Origin: Fragilaria radians
Lineage: Eukaryota > Bacillariophyta > Fragilariophyceae > Fragilariales > Fragilariaceae
DNA: 54,065 bases
Assembly: GCA_900642245.1 (NCBI GenBank)
Contig: CAAAJI010000004.1
Span: 57,986-112,050, forward strand
Reading direction: 5' to 3'
Shown: positions 1 through 9,891 of the stretch, piece after piece
How the letters are laid out: each line of letters starts with the position of its first letter
Numbering within the stretch: position 1 is the stretch's first letter
Notes under the pieces: model-generated
Seen by the model: only the letters and a program-made list of their open reading frames with translations
Told to the model about the DNA's origin: nothing
The model's database searches: none
Program-made: the position numbers and the translations under genes

Positions 1-1
1 T

Positions 2-136
2 CCCGTTCCAATTGATGATGATTTTGAAGATGATGATGGCGAGACACAGGATGATGATGATGGCGAGACGAGGGATGATGGCAATGGTGAAACGGAGGAT
101 GATGACGAGGATCGATCTAGCTTTTGGAATCTTTAG
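2..136 (+). CDS. 3' end of an acidic, repeat-bearing reading frame (partial at window edge)
   Basis: Read from base 2, the frame is open to the TAG at 134-136 and gives an Asp/Glu-rich tail. Its unit of about three Asp followed by Gly-Glu-Thr occurs three times before the end. The other frame over the same bases gives a Met/Arg-rich product, which is what an out-of-frame reading of GAT repeats produces. The start lies outside the window. I do not recognise the protein; such tails occur in nuclear acidic proteins and in transposon polyproteins. The coding status rests only on the repeat phase. Confidence 0.3.
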   Translation, partial: PVPIDDDFEDDDGETQDDDDGETRDDGNGETEDDDEDRSSFWNL

Positions 137-1692
137 AATAAAGGATGGTGAGAATAATAAATTTACGTTGAGTATGGCTTTTGCTAGTTTAAAAGTAGTA
201 AGCTATGACTTTATGTTAGAGTTAGTAAAGCTTTCCACTTGCAGACCTCAGAATTCTTCAAATAATATAGTAGTAGGATTGATTACATTTACCGACAGAA
301 AGGAGGTTTTTCCTCTTATTGAAAGTATATTTCAATGTTATGAATTCCTTTAATACATTCCAATACCGACACACCACATAATCAGAACATTAAATGGTTC
401 TCTGCAACCTCAATGCTGAGTTCTTGTCATACCTTCCTTCCAACCCTTTGAAGCCCGCAAATACAGCTTCTCTGCAATCTCAATACTAATTTCTTGCCAT
501 ACTAACTCTCAACCCTTTTTGAAGTCCGTCTCTCCACCAAACGATTTCCATGGAGATAATTTTCCAGCTGGCCAATACACTAAGTATGAGCACTATTATT
601 TTTGTTCTGTTCGTTCTTGACATTGTATATCGGTTTCCATTCATGCATTTCCTTATAGAAATATATCTGATGCACTGGTTTTCATTCCTATTTTTCAATA
701 AGTTAAGTGGCGGCTCGGCAGGCTACCAAACTTCCGAAAATCATATTTGACTTCATTTTTACAAAAAGGAACTTAAAGTAAAATATGCAAGATGAAATGT
801 GTCAGCATTTCCAATTTTTTGTAAAGATAAAATTGACGGTCAAGATCATACTCAGCACTACTGACTTACTAATTGATATCATAGCATATGAAGACTATAT
901 TCTACTTTCTAGTTTCCTTCATGACGGATCCTCTTTATGCCCTTGGCCGATTAAACTCGCTCGTTCCAAAAGAAATTAACTAACAGAGGAATATTTTCAT
1001 TCAAGAAGAATGTTGCATTTGCATCACACTAACAGAGTTACAGGATGAAATTGCATTATGCTCCACTGAAAGTCAATGTCATCCGTAAATTCTAACGGTC
1101 GGTCCAACAGACGGTCAGCTAAAGCAAGAATATCATTCATTTAAATAATTTTTATCTTTGAATCCTTTAATACTCTTACTGCTTGGTATTTGAGAAGCAT
1201 TTATGCAATACGAATGGGCCTTTTTTCTAGGACAATTTCTAAATCTCATTTTCAGGAAGGCTATTGACTTTTTCATGTATGACTTCAGTTCCGTTGCATG
1301 TTTGAGTTGCAAAGTCTACTGCAACTACACTGTCTACAATTACAGCTCTTGTGTTCTTCGTTGTCTGTGCTACATGCATAATTCCATTTTTACAGGATAG
1401 ATTGTTTAATCTACTTCTGCTCTAAGTTGCTCTAAGCGTTTATACAAATTTGTAAATTTTGATCTAAAAAGTTACTTTTTCCTAGATCTCTAGTGAATGA
1501 ACTGCAACGTGTTTCCTTGACCACGTAATCTCTTTAGCTTACGCGTTAGATTCAACACTTAACATTTACCTTTTGTGAACTTAGATTCACGACTTAGTTT
1601 CATCAATTGTGAATCTTGAAAGATTCCTGTTTGTTACTACCGTATTGACATGACAGTCCTTAAAAGATATTAAATGATCTATTTCATTTATA
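137..1692. other. Non-coding stretch, no gene seen
   Basis: AT-rich sequence with only short open frames (up to about 70 codons) on both strands and no recognisable domain. A short near-repeat is visible: sentences of the type 'ctgcaa(c/t)ctcaat...ttcttg(t/c)cataC' recur near 402-435 and 472-500. No RNA gene was recognised. Confidence 0.5.
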
Positions 1693-1912
1693 AGCAATAT
1701 TTAGCATCACTAAATTCAAATAAGACTACATCATTATTGAATTTATGGAAAGTATGTAGCAAATGGTTAACTATGTAACCTATTCTTATTTTAGATGAGT
1801 GAATATAAGAATATTTATTCTAGTATTATTTACTATGTACTAACAATAACTTTGGACGTCTCCAGTATCGGTACATACACACATCTCTTAGCCGTAGTAA
1901 TTTATTATTGTA
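1693..1912 (+). repeat. Dispersed repeat B, copy 1, left part
   Basis: This stretch matches 31146-31330, including the shared block around 1794-1905 (tattatttactatg, ggacgtctcc, acacacatctcttag). The match stops near 1912 and resumes at about 2868, so the copy is split by repeat A. It lies just beyond the 3' side of the gypsy remnant (which is on the minus strand), so it may be part of an LTR, but no TG...CA boundaries could be proved. Confidence 0.6.
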
Positions 1913-1916
1913 TTTG

Positions 1917-2758
1917 CTAGGAGTTGGTGCTTGCTTTGCTCTTCAGAGTTAACTATTTTACAAAAGAGAATGTATCTTTAATTTTTACATTTTCAGCAAT
2001 AATTACGACAAAGAGTTTTGTGAATTGCTATTTGTGAACCTAGAATTTACAGGTCATACAATCTGATGCATGACACAATAGTTAGGTTTTACTACTTGAC
2101 CTAACATGTCATTGGCATCTATAGTTGCATGCAACATCACAGGGCTTAAACAAAATCATACCATTGATTTAGCATTGGCATTAGGAAGGTGTAAAGTCAT
2201 TCTTTCCCTATTAAAAATATGGTTTAAAGACATATTTTAGCTTTTTCTTGCGCTGTTGTTGTAGAAGTATTTTGCTGCTGTTATTGGAACGTAACAGATT
2301 GTCGGTGAAAAATCAAATAAAGCTGTTGGTGCAAAGTCAATATAGTTGTTTTGTTATCTTTATAAAATGTATTCTTTACTTGTTTGACAGTTTAAAAAAT
2401 GAGAGAAATGAAGGATTCATACACAAAGAATCATCTCAAAGATACAACGATATAATTGATCCATATGATTAATGCATTTTAAACCAGTTATAACTAGACT
2501 TAAGATTAAGAAGCACAAAAGATCTTTTTCCTCAATTTACAGGAATAGTGTTATTTATTTTTTCATTGTTTTGAAGGAATTAAGTTGCAGATTGAGGTAA
2601 ATATTCTACAGTTTACAGCTGAAAGTCTCGACAACATTCTAGTTTATAATTCTGGATGAAAGTAGGATGGAATTATTGTGTTACTACCCAATATTTCAAT
2701 CAGGGACCATTTGACTTTGCTGTATCCCTCTTGATTTTAGTCGCCCACTCTGTAAACT
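1917..2758 (+). repeat. Dispersed repeat A, copy 1 (about 840 bp)
   Basis: The stretch matches the reverse complement of 34146-35000 over nearly its whole length, for example the agttggtg...cagagttaac block at 1921-1954 and the tgatccatatg and gatctttttcctcaattta blocks at 2457-2540. It holds only short frames, none with a known domain, so it looks non-autonomous. The inner segment at about 2068-2240 runs in the opposite relative orientation to that of copy 2. The copy sits inside repeat B. Confidence 0.7.
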
Positions 2759-2867
2759 TTGTACTCGCACTCGATCAGTTTCTTGAGTACTACTGTACTA
2801 ACAAAACGCACAAGGGTTAAGAGGTAGCACCGGCCAGATCGGATGTGAAACGTTTTTAGTAGTAGGA

Positions 2868-2940
2868 TTAGGCTGTATTGCTTACAACCTATAGTGTTAG
2901 GTATTATCTTAATGAACTTAACTCAAGGTATGTCATTCGC
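2868..2940 (+). repeat. Dispersed repeat B, copy 1, right part
   Basis: The block 'attgcttacaacct...gtgttag' and the following 'aactcaaggta.gtc' match 31352-31410. This is the continuation of the repeat B copy interrupted by repeat A. It lies immediately before the first integrase-like fragment of the gypsy remnant. Confidence 0.55.
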
Positions 2941-3055
2941 CCCCCAAGATTATACAAAACCTGAGGGTTCTATTGGAAAGGAGAGATCTGGTGGATTAAC
3001 TCGCTCAGTTTCAATTCCTTTTGTATCGGGATAGTGCCATTATTTTACAATTGCA

Positions 3056-3256
3056 TTACTGGATATGGTCCCGTAGGAGGTGTTGAGAGTTTATGAAGTA
3101 TTCCAGATTTCTCTCATAGCACTTGGCCTCCAAACTTTTTTTCATGAGGAATTTAACTCTTGTTTTCTTTTCTATTGGACTATTTGATAATGTCCAGATT
3201 TCTTTTTTGCCCAATTTGCCTTGAATGCAATATTGTGAATCATATCTCTCTGCCAA
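3056..3256 (-). pseudogene. gypsy integrase C-terminal fragment
   Basis: A 66-residue frame with the R-E-x-K-x-R-V-K-like stretch expected just after the integrase core, where family members usually have a GDKVW-type motif. It is a continuation of the integrase fragment in another frame. The assignment depends largely on its position. Confidence 0.45.
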
Positions 3257-3350
3257 ACACCAACTGAAAGGGTATTGCCTGTAGTGTTGTGCAATTGGTG
3301 CTTATAGCCTATCATCCCATGCAGTAGATTGGAGGAAGTACACAAAAGGA

Positions 3351-3680
3351 TTATCTTCTCTCCTCCTTCTCAAAGTCAAATGATCTGAGCATATTATGGA
3401 CCACCGTATGGACCCACTCAATGAATGCATTTGCTTGAGGATTATGACTTGCAAATGGTTTGGCTTTAATGCCATAGTTCTCACATTTGCTTGAACTCAC
3501 GTTTGAATTTGCTCCGATTGTCAAGGACAATAAATTTAGGACGGCAATAATGTGCCACCCAGGTATTATGAAACAAATCATGGATGGAATTAGCATTCTT
3601 AAAATTGGCTTGGACCATCTCCACCATCCAGTGGCTGGTCTATTCAGTCCGAGTCTGTCCTGGATGTAGTACGTATTCAT
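3351..3680 (-). pseudogene. gypsy integrase core fragment
   Basis: The fragment contains the C-E-N-Y-G-I-K, S-H-N-P-Q-A-N-A and 'E-W-V-H..V-x-N-M-L-R' blocks. These correspond to the region around the catalytic Glu of Ty3/gypsy integrases (usually NPQaNaiiERvH). The Glu is still present, but the usual following Arg is Trp. The upstream part with the first catalytic Asp residues is in other frames or lost. Confidence 0.75.
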
Positions 3681-3783
3681 GATACCAGGAGAGTACTCTT
3701 TGTCTTAAAGACTGAAGGATATATATTTTGTCCAACAAATATAGAAGGTCATAGCCTTCAATATGTTGTATAGAGTCATGGGG

Positions 3784-4146
3784 TTATGATAACCCTTTTT
3801 CTCTGAGTCCTTGGACTTTCATCTGCTCCTTAAAAATTAAAGCCGTGTGCATAGGGAATTTGATGTTGCTAAATTCTGATTCATAGAGAAGTGCTAAGAC
3901 TTCCTCTTCCTGAATCTTCAGGCCATCAATGTCTAGTCTAGTTAATGCATTTGCTACAACATTTTTCTTTCCTGGGAGGTATTCAAATGATACTCCATAT
4001 TCTTCTAAGAGTAAGGGCCAGCATAACGCACGATCTGAAGCATTTAACCCAATGAAGGTATTATCTTTATGGTCTGTATAGACTATAATTGGATAACCAA
4101 ACAAGATAGTTTTATATTCTTTGCAGGTTTCAATGGTAGATAGCAA
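3784..4146 (-). pseudogene. gypsy RNase H fragment
   Basis: It contains the block 'E-Y-K-T-I-L-F-G-Y-x-I-x-V-Y-T-D-H-K-D-N-T-F' and then the 'L-P-G-K-K-N-V-V-A-N-A-L-T-R-L' block, the usual gypsy 'G..N.vADaLSR' motif with Ala-Asn in place of Ala-Asp. The frame is open for 120 codons, but the N-terminal part of the domain lies in another frame. Confidence 0.8.
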
Positions 4147-4412
4147 CTCACGTTCTGTTGTGGTGTATCTTCTTTGGGCTGCATTAAGCTTACGTGAATA
4201 AAAGGCTATGGGCTTTTATCCTGCATAATTACTGCTCCCAACTGATGATCAGATGCATCAGTACATATGTGGAATAGTTTATCCAAATCCGGGTATGATA
4301 AAAGTACCTCAGTCTCAATAACCTTTTGATGTTGTCAAATGACTGTTGATGACTTGGGAGCCATTCAAATTTGACATTACTTGATGTGAGACTAGTCAAA
4401 GGAGCTAGTACC

Positions 4413-4787
4413 TCAGTTCTGCAAAAAAAAGATGTTGCAATAGTAGTTGACTATACCAATAAATTGGCATAGTTCTTTCCTGGTTTTTGGAGCCTTAATC
4501 TTAAGAATGGTTTCCACCTTAATATACACTGGTTGGATACCTTTTTGGGTAATCCAATACCCCAGATACTCAATCTGTTCAGCAAAGAACTTTGATTTGG
4601 ATGCATTGACTCTCATACCAGCAGTTGTGAGTCTTGCTAGTACCATCTCTAACTTAGTCAGGTGGTCTGCAAAGTTGCTATTTGTGAATATCAACAAATG
4701 GTTAAGATAGGTTTTGGCATATTCCAAATCTTGGGTCAGTGTTGACATGACATTTTGGAAAACATCTTGGGCTATCTTGATGCCCAT
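4413..4787 (-). pseudogene. gypsy reverse transcriptase fragment with altered active site
   Basis: The frame carries the 'F-Q-x-x-M', 'Y-L-N-H-L-L-I-F' and 'V-N-A-S-K-S-K-F-F' blocks of a Ty3/gypsy reverse transcriptase, followed by the connection-domain 'L-x-x-F-I-G-I-V-N-Y-Y' block. The catalytic YLDDLL motif reads YLNHLL, so both metal-binding Asp residues are gone. Further N-terminal RT sequence is visible up to about 5270 with several stops. Confidence 0.85.
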
Positions 4788-5294
4788 GGTAAGCGTTTGT
4801 ATTTATATTTCCCCCAAGGAAATATGATAGTACATAGCTTTTGGGCATCCGTATCTAATTTGATATGGTAGTAACCCATATTCAAATCTATTTTAGCCGT
4901 GGCAAAGGTAAATCCTTCCATGGACCTGATCATGTCTCCAATTTAAATGAGTGATGTTGAAGTAATGAATTGAGTTTTCTGAAATCAGAAACAACTCTTA
5001 TAGTTCCATTTTTCTTGGCAATTGCAAATGTTGAGGATGCCCATTCAGAAGTATAATCTTCTTCTCGGACTCCAATGTCCACTAATCTTGCAATTTCCTT
5101 GTACAGCTACTGCTCCACTGATCAAGGAACAGTATATGGACGAGCATGCACTGGTTTGACTCCTTTGTCTTTCAAATGTAGACTGATAGGGTATGTTTTG
5201 AATTCTCCTTCATTGGAGTACTTAGAGTAAATGGTGTTTTCCCTCTTCATTGAGGTTTTCACAAGTCTTGGTGACTTTGCCTAAGATTACAGGT

Positions 5295-5534
5295 TTATAT
5301 TCTGCATCTAGGATCTTGGTGGAACATCATTCCATATGTGTCTGATGCCTTGGATCGGTCATCAACGTGAAACTCCCCAGTAATTTGTTTCTTGTGGTTA
5401 TATTCTGGAAGAATAAAGCTCACTAATCCAGTTTTTTCAGTTGTAAACTGACCATTCATTGTATTCCAAGTAGTTTTACTATCTTTGCCCACATAATTGT
5501 CAAACTCAGAAAAAATGACAGCAACAGATATCAC
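5295..5534 (-). pseudogene. gypsy retropepsin-region fragment
   Basis: A 79-residue frame with 'T-T-W-x-T-x-x-G-x-F-T-T', 'F-x-L-P-E-Y' and 'F-H-V-D-D' blocks, the pattern seen after the protease active site in gypsy elements of protists. The usual 'YDMIIGRDLL' block is degraded (YGMMFHQD). The DSGA active-site part is not seen upstream. Confidence 0.55.
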
Positions 5535-5540
5535 GATTTT

Positions 5541-8354
5541 TCCTTGAAATTATCGAGAATTCATCTTTTCATTATCACAAAAAAGAGCGATCTAGAGCAT
5601 AATTTTACGTTTCATAGTCAATTTCAATGGTTGAGTTGTTAAGAACATGTATCAGTCAATTGTGTTGCTAAGAATCACTTAGTGCTGATCCCATGTCTTC
5701 TGATTTCATTTCTTGATTCCTAGATATTCACTTTTTCTCAACGCACATTGAGTAACACGTTTATATCAAAGTAACTACCGAGGCATGCTCAAAATGTTTC
5801 TTGAAGTCAACGCCTTCTGCATAATCCTTGTTTTCACCATAATACATTGCACTTAATCACCTTAGATTCTTACATTAGCAGATAGCGCTATTTTTTACAT
5901 TTCATTTCATTTTATTCAATAATGTTAAACATCATCTTAGTTTCTTTAGCCGTTTCTTTATGTTACTTTGGCATATCTTAAGTTTATAAATCAGTTAATC
6001 TAAAAATCATGTATTTCGTACCAACATTCCAGTATTGCTAGTAAATGCTAATATAGATGACGGAGATCTCAGATAAATCAGCACATTTAATGCAACAACA
6101 ACAGAAAATAGTAGTGGCTGCTGATATTACGTTTGCAAATTTTCGGTGATGCTCCTCAAAGGTCTCCTAAATGTAGGTGATAAGCAAACGAAAAAATTGT
6201 TCATGTGATCCTTTATCAATGAAAATATTGACAATATGAAAGTTAAGCATAGGCTCCATACTTCGTGAGCCCTTCAATACTTCGTGAGCCCTTCACACTC
6301 TTAAAACTGCTCAAGGCATAAAGACGTTGGTGAACCATGATTGACTAGTCAACTAGTCTATCCAATCTTTGAGTTGGTTCAATGGTGGAATGTGCCATTT
6401 TAGATTCGGAGAGCAACAAATCATGATGTCATCAGCATTGGCATAATCATTTGGTTTTCTCTGAACACAAAATCAACAAAGCATTTAAGAAGTCAGTTAC
6501 TTTCGAAGAATAATGGTTTCACGAAGACAAAATGCAAAGAGAACAGTGGAAAGATATAATCTATTTGTAGTTCAATCAGAAGATGAAAAATGAAGTGTTG
6601 AACAGGAAAGGGTTACTTCAATTACAGAGTGAAGAGAAACATTGGAGCAAGATTGATATTCAAGATGAAAAGGAAAGGGAAGTTTAAAACGCTATTGCTG
6701 GCAAAAGTCTACAATCAACAAATTGAAGTTGATTTTGACTACAGCGTCGCAACTGTGTTGATTTAAGTCAACTTATCAGTGAAGTTAATCTTGTAGATAC
6801 GGAGCTATCCCTACAGTGACAAAAGGATATTGAAAAATGCAATTTTCCACGGCCATCATGAGGAAGATCTATTTTAAAAGGAGCCAGAAGGATGTCAAGA
6901 TGATTTTGGAAGAAGAAAGAGTCTGAATAATCACCTTAAGAGGATCAATGCCATGTTTATGCCCTCTCTTCTAGAGCGTAGTTGCAGCGTGGTTTGGAAA
7001 GACTAAAGAACAATGGTAGAGAAATATTTGCTTGTTGAAGAGGGAAAAGGATGAAAGTATTGCATTCTTAACAACAAATGCGGACACCTGTTTTTCGTTA
7101 TAGGCAGCATAGTGGCAGTCGTGAGAACTATGAAAAAGATTGGGCACCACTTTAGATCAAAATACACCTTCCTTTACACGCTAGCAAATGGAATGGGGCA
7201 TCAATATGCCATGTACAAACTCCTGGAGATGAATTCTCAGCCGTGTAGATTGCACCAATGCTGTATGTTTTCACGATGGTGGGTAACTTTACCGACATTC
7301 CCAAGCTTTCCAGAGGGTGGTCTCCTTAGATTACTTAGGTATTGCCATGGATTTGGCTTTTCATTTGACAATAGGACACCTTCCCAGCTATTAGATGATA
7401 CATTCTGTAATTCAATTCTTTGAGTCTCCATGGTTTCTTTTGTTCTACCATTAAGCAGAATAACTTGGTATCAAGGATAACTTGATTACTCTTACCATTT
7501 CCTTGTAGGCTGCTAGGGGTGCCCAATCCATGCACAAAGATAGTGTTCACACAACATTTCTCATGTCTGGCCAGAAATCCTTAATAAGAAAGGTCAATGT
7601 GATTTGCATCTTGACTGCCTTTTTTGATCTAATACCGTCCATTTTGACTAAATGTCTTCTCCAAGTTATCAAATAGACTAGGTTGCATTACCTAAGCCAT
7701 TCCATAATCTTTCTGTTGAAATTTCTTGCAACTCAGTTATCAGTGGGGAAGCCTTTAACATTCAATTCAACATTGTGCCTTGTCAACCCAAAAATCACCT
7801 CCTAGATTGATTTAATAGTCCCAATTTTGCTAGGCTGCTATTGTAACTATTTCAAGGGAACTATGCTTTTGTCAACAAGCAGAGATCTACTTCAATTCCT
7901 TTGAAGCCGCAATTCTTGCATGCTTCCTGCTTTGCATTTGAACTAGTCCATAAATTGTCTTATTCATGTCTTGAAGAATGTCCATTATCAATATCTTCCT
8001 TTGGCTTCAAATCCTTTTTCGTAGTAAATCCTTGATCTTTTTTTTTTCATTCTCCGGCTAAAGCACGTTAAATTGAAGAATTTTTACAACCACAAATAAT
8101 GAACTATTGGTATATTTGAATGGTGGTCCTAACCACGATGAATGGACAACGAAAATTTTTCGATAACTAGTACGTATAAAAGAGTCACTACCACCACCCA
8201 GATATTAATTATCACGGCATTGCAAAAATGGAAACTAAATTTATTTTTCAAGATGAAATGATTTGAAAAGCAAATTAGCTTTGGGAATTGTATTAAGACA
8301 ACCATAGAGAGAGAGTACATTTTTTCCATCTCAGTTGAGCTAATCAAATTCCAA
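5541..8354. other. Decayed sequence without an intact gene
   Basis: No intact coding sequence is visible. Minus-strand fragments at about 7237-8040 keep a protein-like composition, including a C-K-N-C-G-F stretch, but are broken by many stops; I could not assign them to a family. A 19-bp unit (tacttcgtgagcccttcaa) is repeated in tandem near 6259-6296. The likely content is old transposon sequence, including the lost gag region of the gypsy element. Confidence 0.4.
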
Positions 8355-9617
8355 TTACAATTTTTTTCGGAAAATTTGTACTCCACAAAGTTGGAGTTTA
8401 GATTCTGTTTCCGATAGGTATTTCATTGTTTCTTCCTCGGAATTGGTTTCGCTTTCTTGGTTTACGGAGCCTAGGATCATCAACCCAACACTAGTTTGTA
8501 GCTTCTGAACTAGGTTACAAAGTACGTCGGTTGCCTGATTGAGAATAGCGCATTTCCTTTCCGAAAGGCTAAGCTTCAAGAGTAGGCGACTTTGTTGAGA
8601 TGGCACAGTTGTCAAATTAATAATCTGCTCCAAAGTGTATCCAAATGTCGCGTTTTCGCCTTGATCCTTCCAATCTGAGCTTGTTATATTTGCAGCTGTC
8701 GGTCTCTTTGCTGTAGAAGATGCTCTATGTATCAGCTTTGACCCATTTTCTTGATCAGCGCCAAAATCATCATCTGAGAGGGTGTCGATGGCTGTTACCA
8801 AGATGGAATCGGTAAAGAAATGAATTTGTCGTATCGGACGAGGAATGGAGCTCATAATTCGGTATTCAATTTTTTTAAGCCTCTCTGAGAAGGCCGAATT
8901 TCCGTTTACGCTAAAAACACAAACATTCTCAGGTTGTATTGACGTCCAATGCTCCAAGGTATCGAAAAACCATTTGGATGCTTCAGCCCTGATATTGTCA
9001 CGATAGCAATCTTGCAAAGTCCCGTGATCTAAATCGTAGTGCAGGCCCATTTTCTGATCACCGCAAACAGGTAAGCCAGAATCTACGATTTTCCCTACGG
9101 TGTCGAGAACGTCTACACTTTCCAAATCGAGGAATGTTTGGTGACAAGGTTTCACTGTGGATGATGCGGAAGAGAGTTGCGTTTGGTTCCATACTTCATC
9201 GTGAAAAGAGGAAAAGATACTTCCAATAACCTTTTCATGATAAACTTGTGTGATTCCCTTCCGGCAAGCAACGATGTACTTTGTTCTCCAAAGTTGAATA
9301 AGGTGTGAATTGATCTTAGCTTCTTCATCCGTGAATAATTTTCGACTATTTTCCCCTTTACGGAAGTTCATTGTTTTATAATCTGGAAATAGATTTCTAT
9401 CTGAAGATACTCGATCTTGGAGTGAAGATGAATGATGGAACCGATTGCCAGTTTGACTTCGCCGCCATAGCAATACCGCAAAGAGATGAAGAAACAGAAG
9501 CCAATAGATGTAAAACTTGAATGTTTTCTCCTTTTCTATTTTCCTACCTGATTGTGAATGACCTTTCAGTGGTGAGAATGCTTCCCTGAGAAATATGCGA
9601 CGTTGTTGTAGCAACAT
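8355..9617 (-). CDS. FkbM-like methyltransferase family protein, type II membrane, probably degenerate
   Basis: A single-exon frame of 420 residues. A hydrophobic segment at about residues 33-51 follows a basic N-terminus (type II topology, endomembrane). The C-terminal half resembles FkbM-like proteins common in diatoms: a 'V-x-G-N-x-x-F-x-x-R-L' block (237-247), 'P-R-P-I-R-Q-I-H-F-F-T' (259-269), the 'G-Y-T-L-E-Q-I-I-N' block (326-334) and 'L-L-K-L-x-L-x-E-R-K-C-A-I-L-N-Q-A' (346-362). In active relatives, as I recall them, the last block reads like 'lKiDIEGgEyalLneA'; here the Asp and Glu-Gly are missing. The protein may therefore not bind SAM normally. It is divergent from the hydrolase at 9892. 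The family call is inference from motif order. Confidence 0.6.
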   Translation of the reverse strand: MLLQQRRIFLREAFSPLKGHSQSGRKIEKEKTFKFYIYWLLFLHLFAVLLWRRSQTGNRFHHSSSLQDRVSSDRNLFPDYKTMNFRKGENSRKLFTDEEAKINSHLIQLWRTKYIVACRKGITQVYHEKVIGSIFSSFHDEVWNQTQLSSASSTVKPCHQTFLDLESVDVLDTVGKIVDSGLPVCGDQKMGLHYDLDHGTLQDCYRDNIRAEASKWFFDTLEHWTSIQPENVCVFSVNGNSAFSERLKKIEYRIMSSIPRPIRQIHFFTDSILVTAIDTLSDDDFGADQENGSKLIHRASSTAKRPTAANITSSDWKDQGENATFGYTLEQIINLTTVPSQQSRLLLKLSLSERKCAILNQATDVLCNLVQKLQTSVGLMILGSVNQESETNSEEETMKYLSETESKLQLCGVQIFRKKL

Positions 9618-9891
9618 CAGAAAAAGCTATCATTACTCAATTCAGTTTTGAAATTTGTCCAGACGCTATAAAATCTTTTGGTGTCAACACGAAACCTGGC
9701 AATTCTTCATTTTGTGCCCCCTCAGTATATTGTCAGACTCGGTAGGCACTAGGTACTACAACTTTCAAATTAACGAGAAACCGAAATTTAGTGAAGAAAC
9801 TTCAAAAACAATTGCAATGCAAGAGGTGCCGAAAGTGTGACAGTATATTTTCCAATTTAGGGATAGTATTTGTTGAAACGTACGTGGTCAA
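9618..9891. promoter_or_regulatory. Shared intergenic region between divergent genes
   Basis: These 274 bp separate the starts of the FkbM-like gene (minus) and the alpha/beta hydrolase (plus), so both promoters must lie here or within the transcripts. No specific element was identified. Confidence 0.35.

Larger units (their letters stand above)
3056..5534 (-). mobile_element. Degenerate Ty3/gypsy LTR retrotransposon remnant
   Basis: Read on the minus strand, fragments appear in the Ty3/gypsy order: retropepsin-like (5534-5295), reverse transcriptase (about 5270-4413), RNase H (4146-3784), integrase (3680-3351) and an integrase C-terminal piece (3256-3056). They are in different frames and separated by stops, so the element cannot make a polyprotein. 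The order protease-RT-RNase H-integrase is diagnostic of the gypsy group, since Copia has integrase before RT. LTRs were not defined; repeat B at 1693-2940 is a candidate on the 3' side. Confidence 0.85.

Noticed and set aside
12..353. Met/Arg-rich open frame at the window start
   Set aside because: It is the out-of-frame reading of GAT repeats; the frame from base 2 gives an acidic repeat with regular units instead.
1860..2110. Inverted repeat between 1.9-2.7 kb and 34.2-35.0 kb as ends of one 33-kb element
   Set aside because: The interval contains many unrelated host genes, and the two copies are diverged and each sits beside a different transposon, so they are independent insertions.
2248..2472. 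74-codon frame inside repeat A
   Set aside because: The matching part of copy 2 is broken by stops and the composition is that of AT-rich non-coding DNA.
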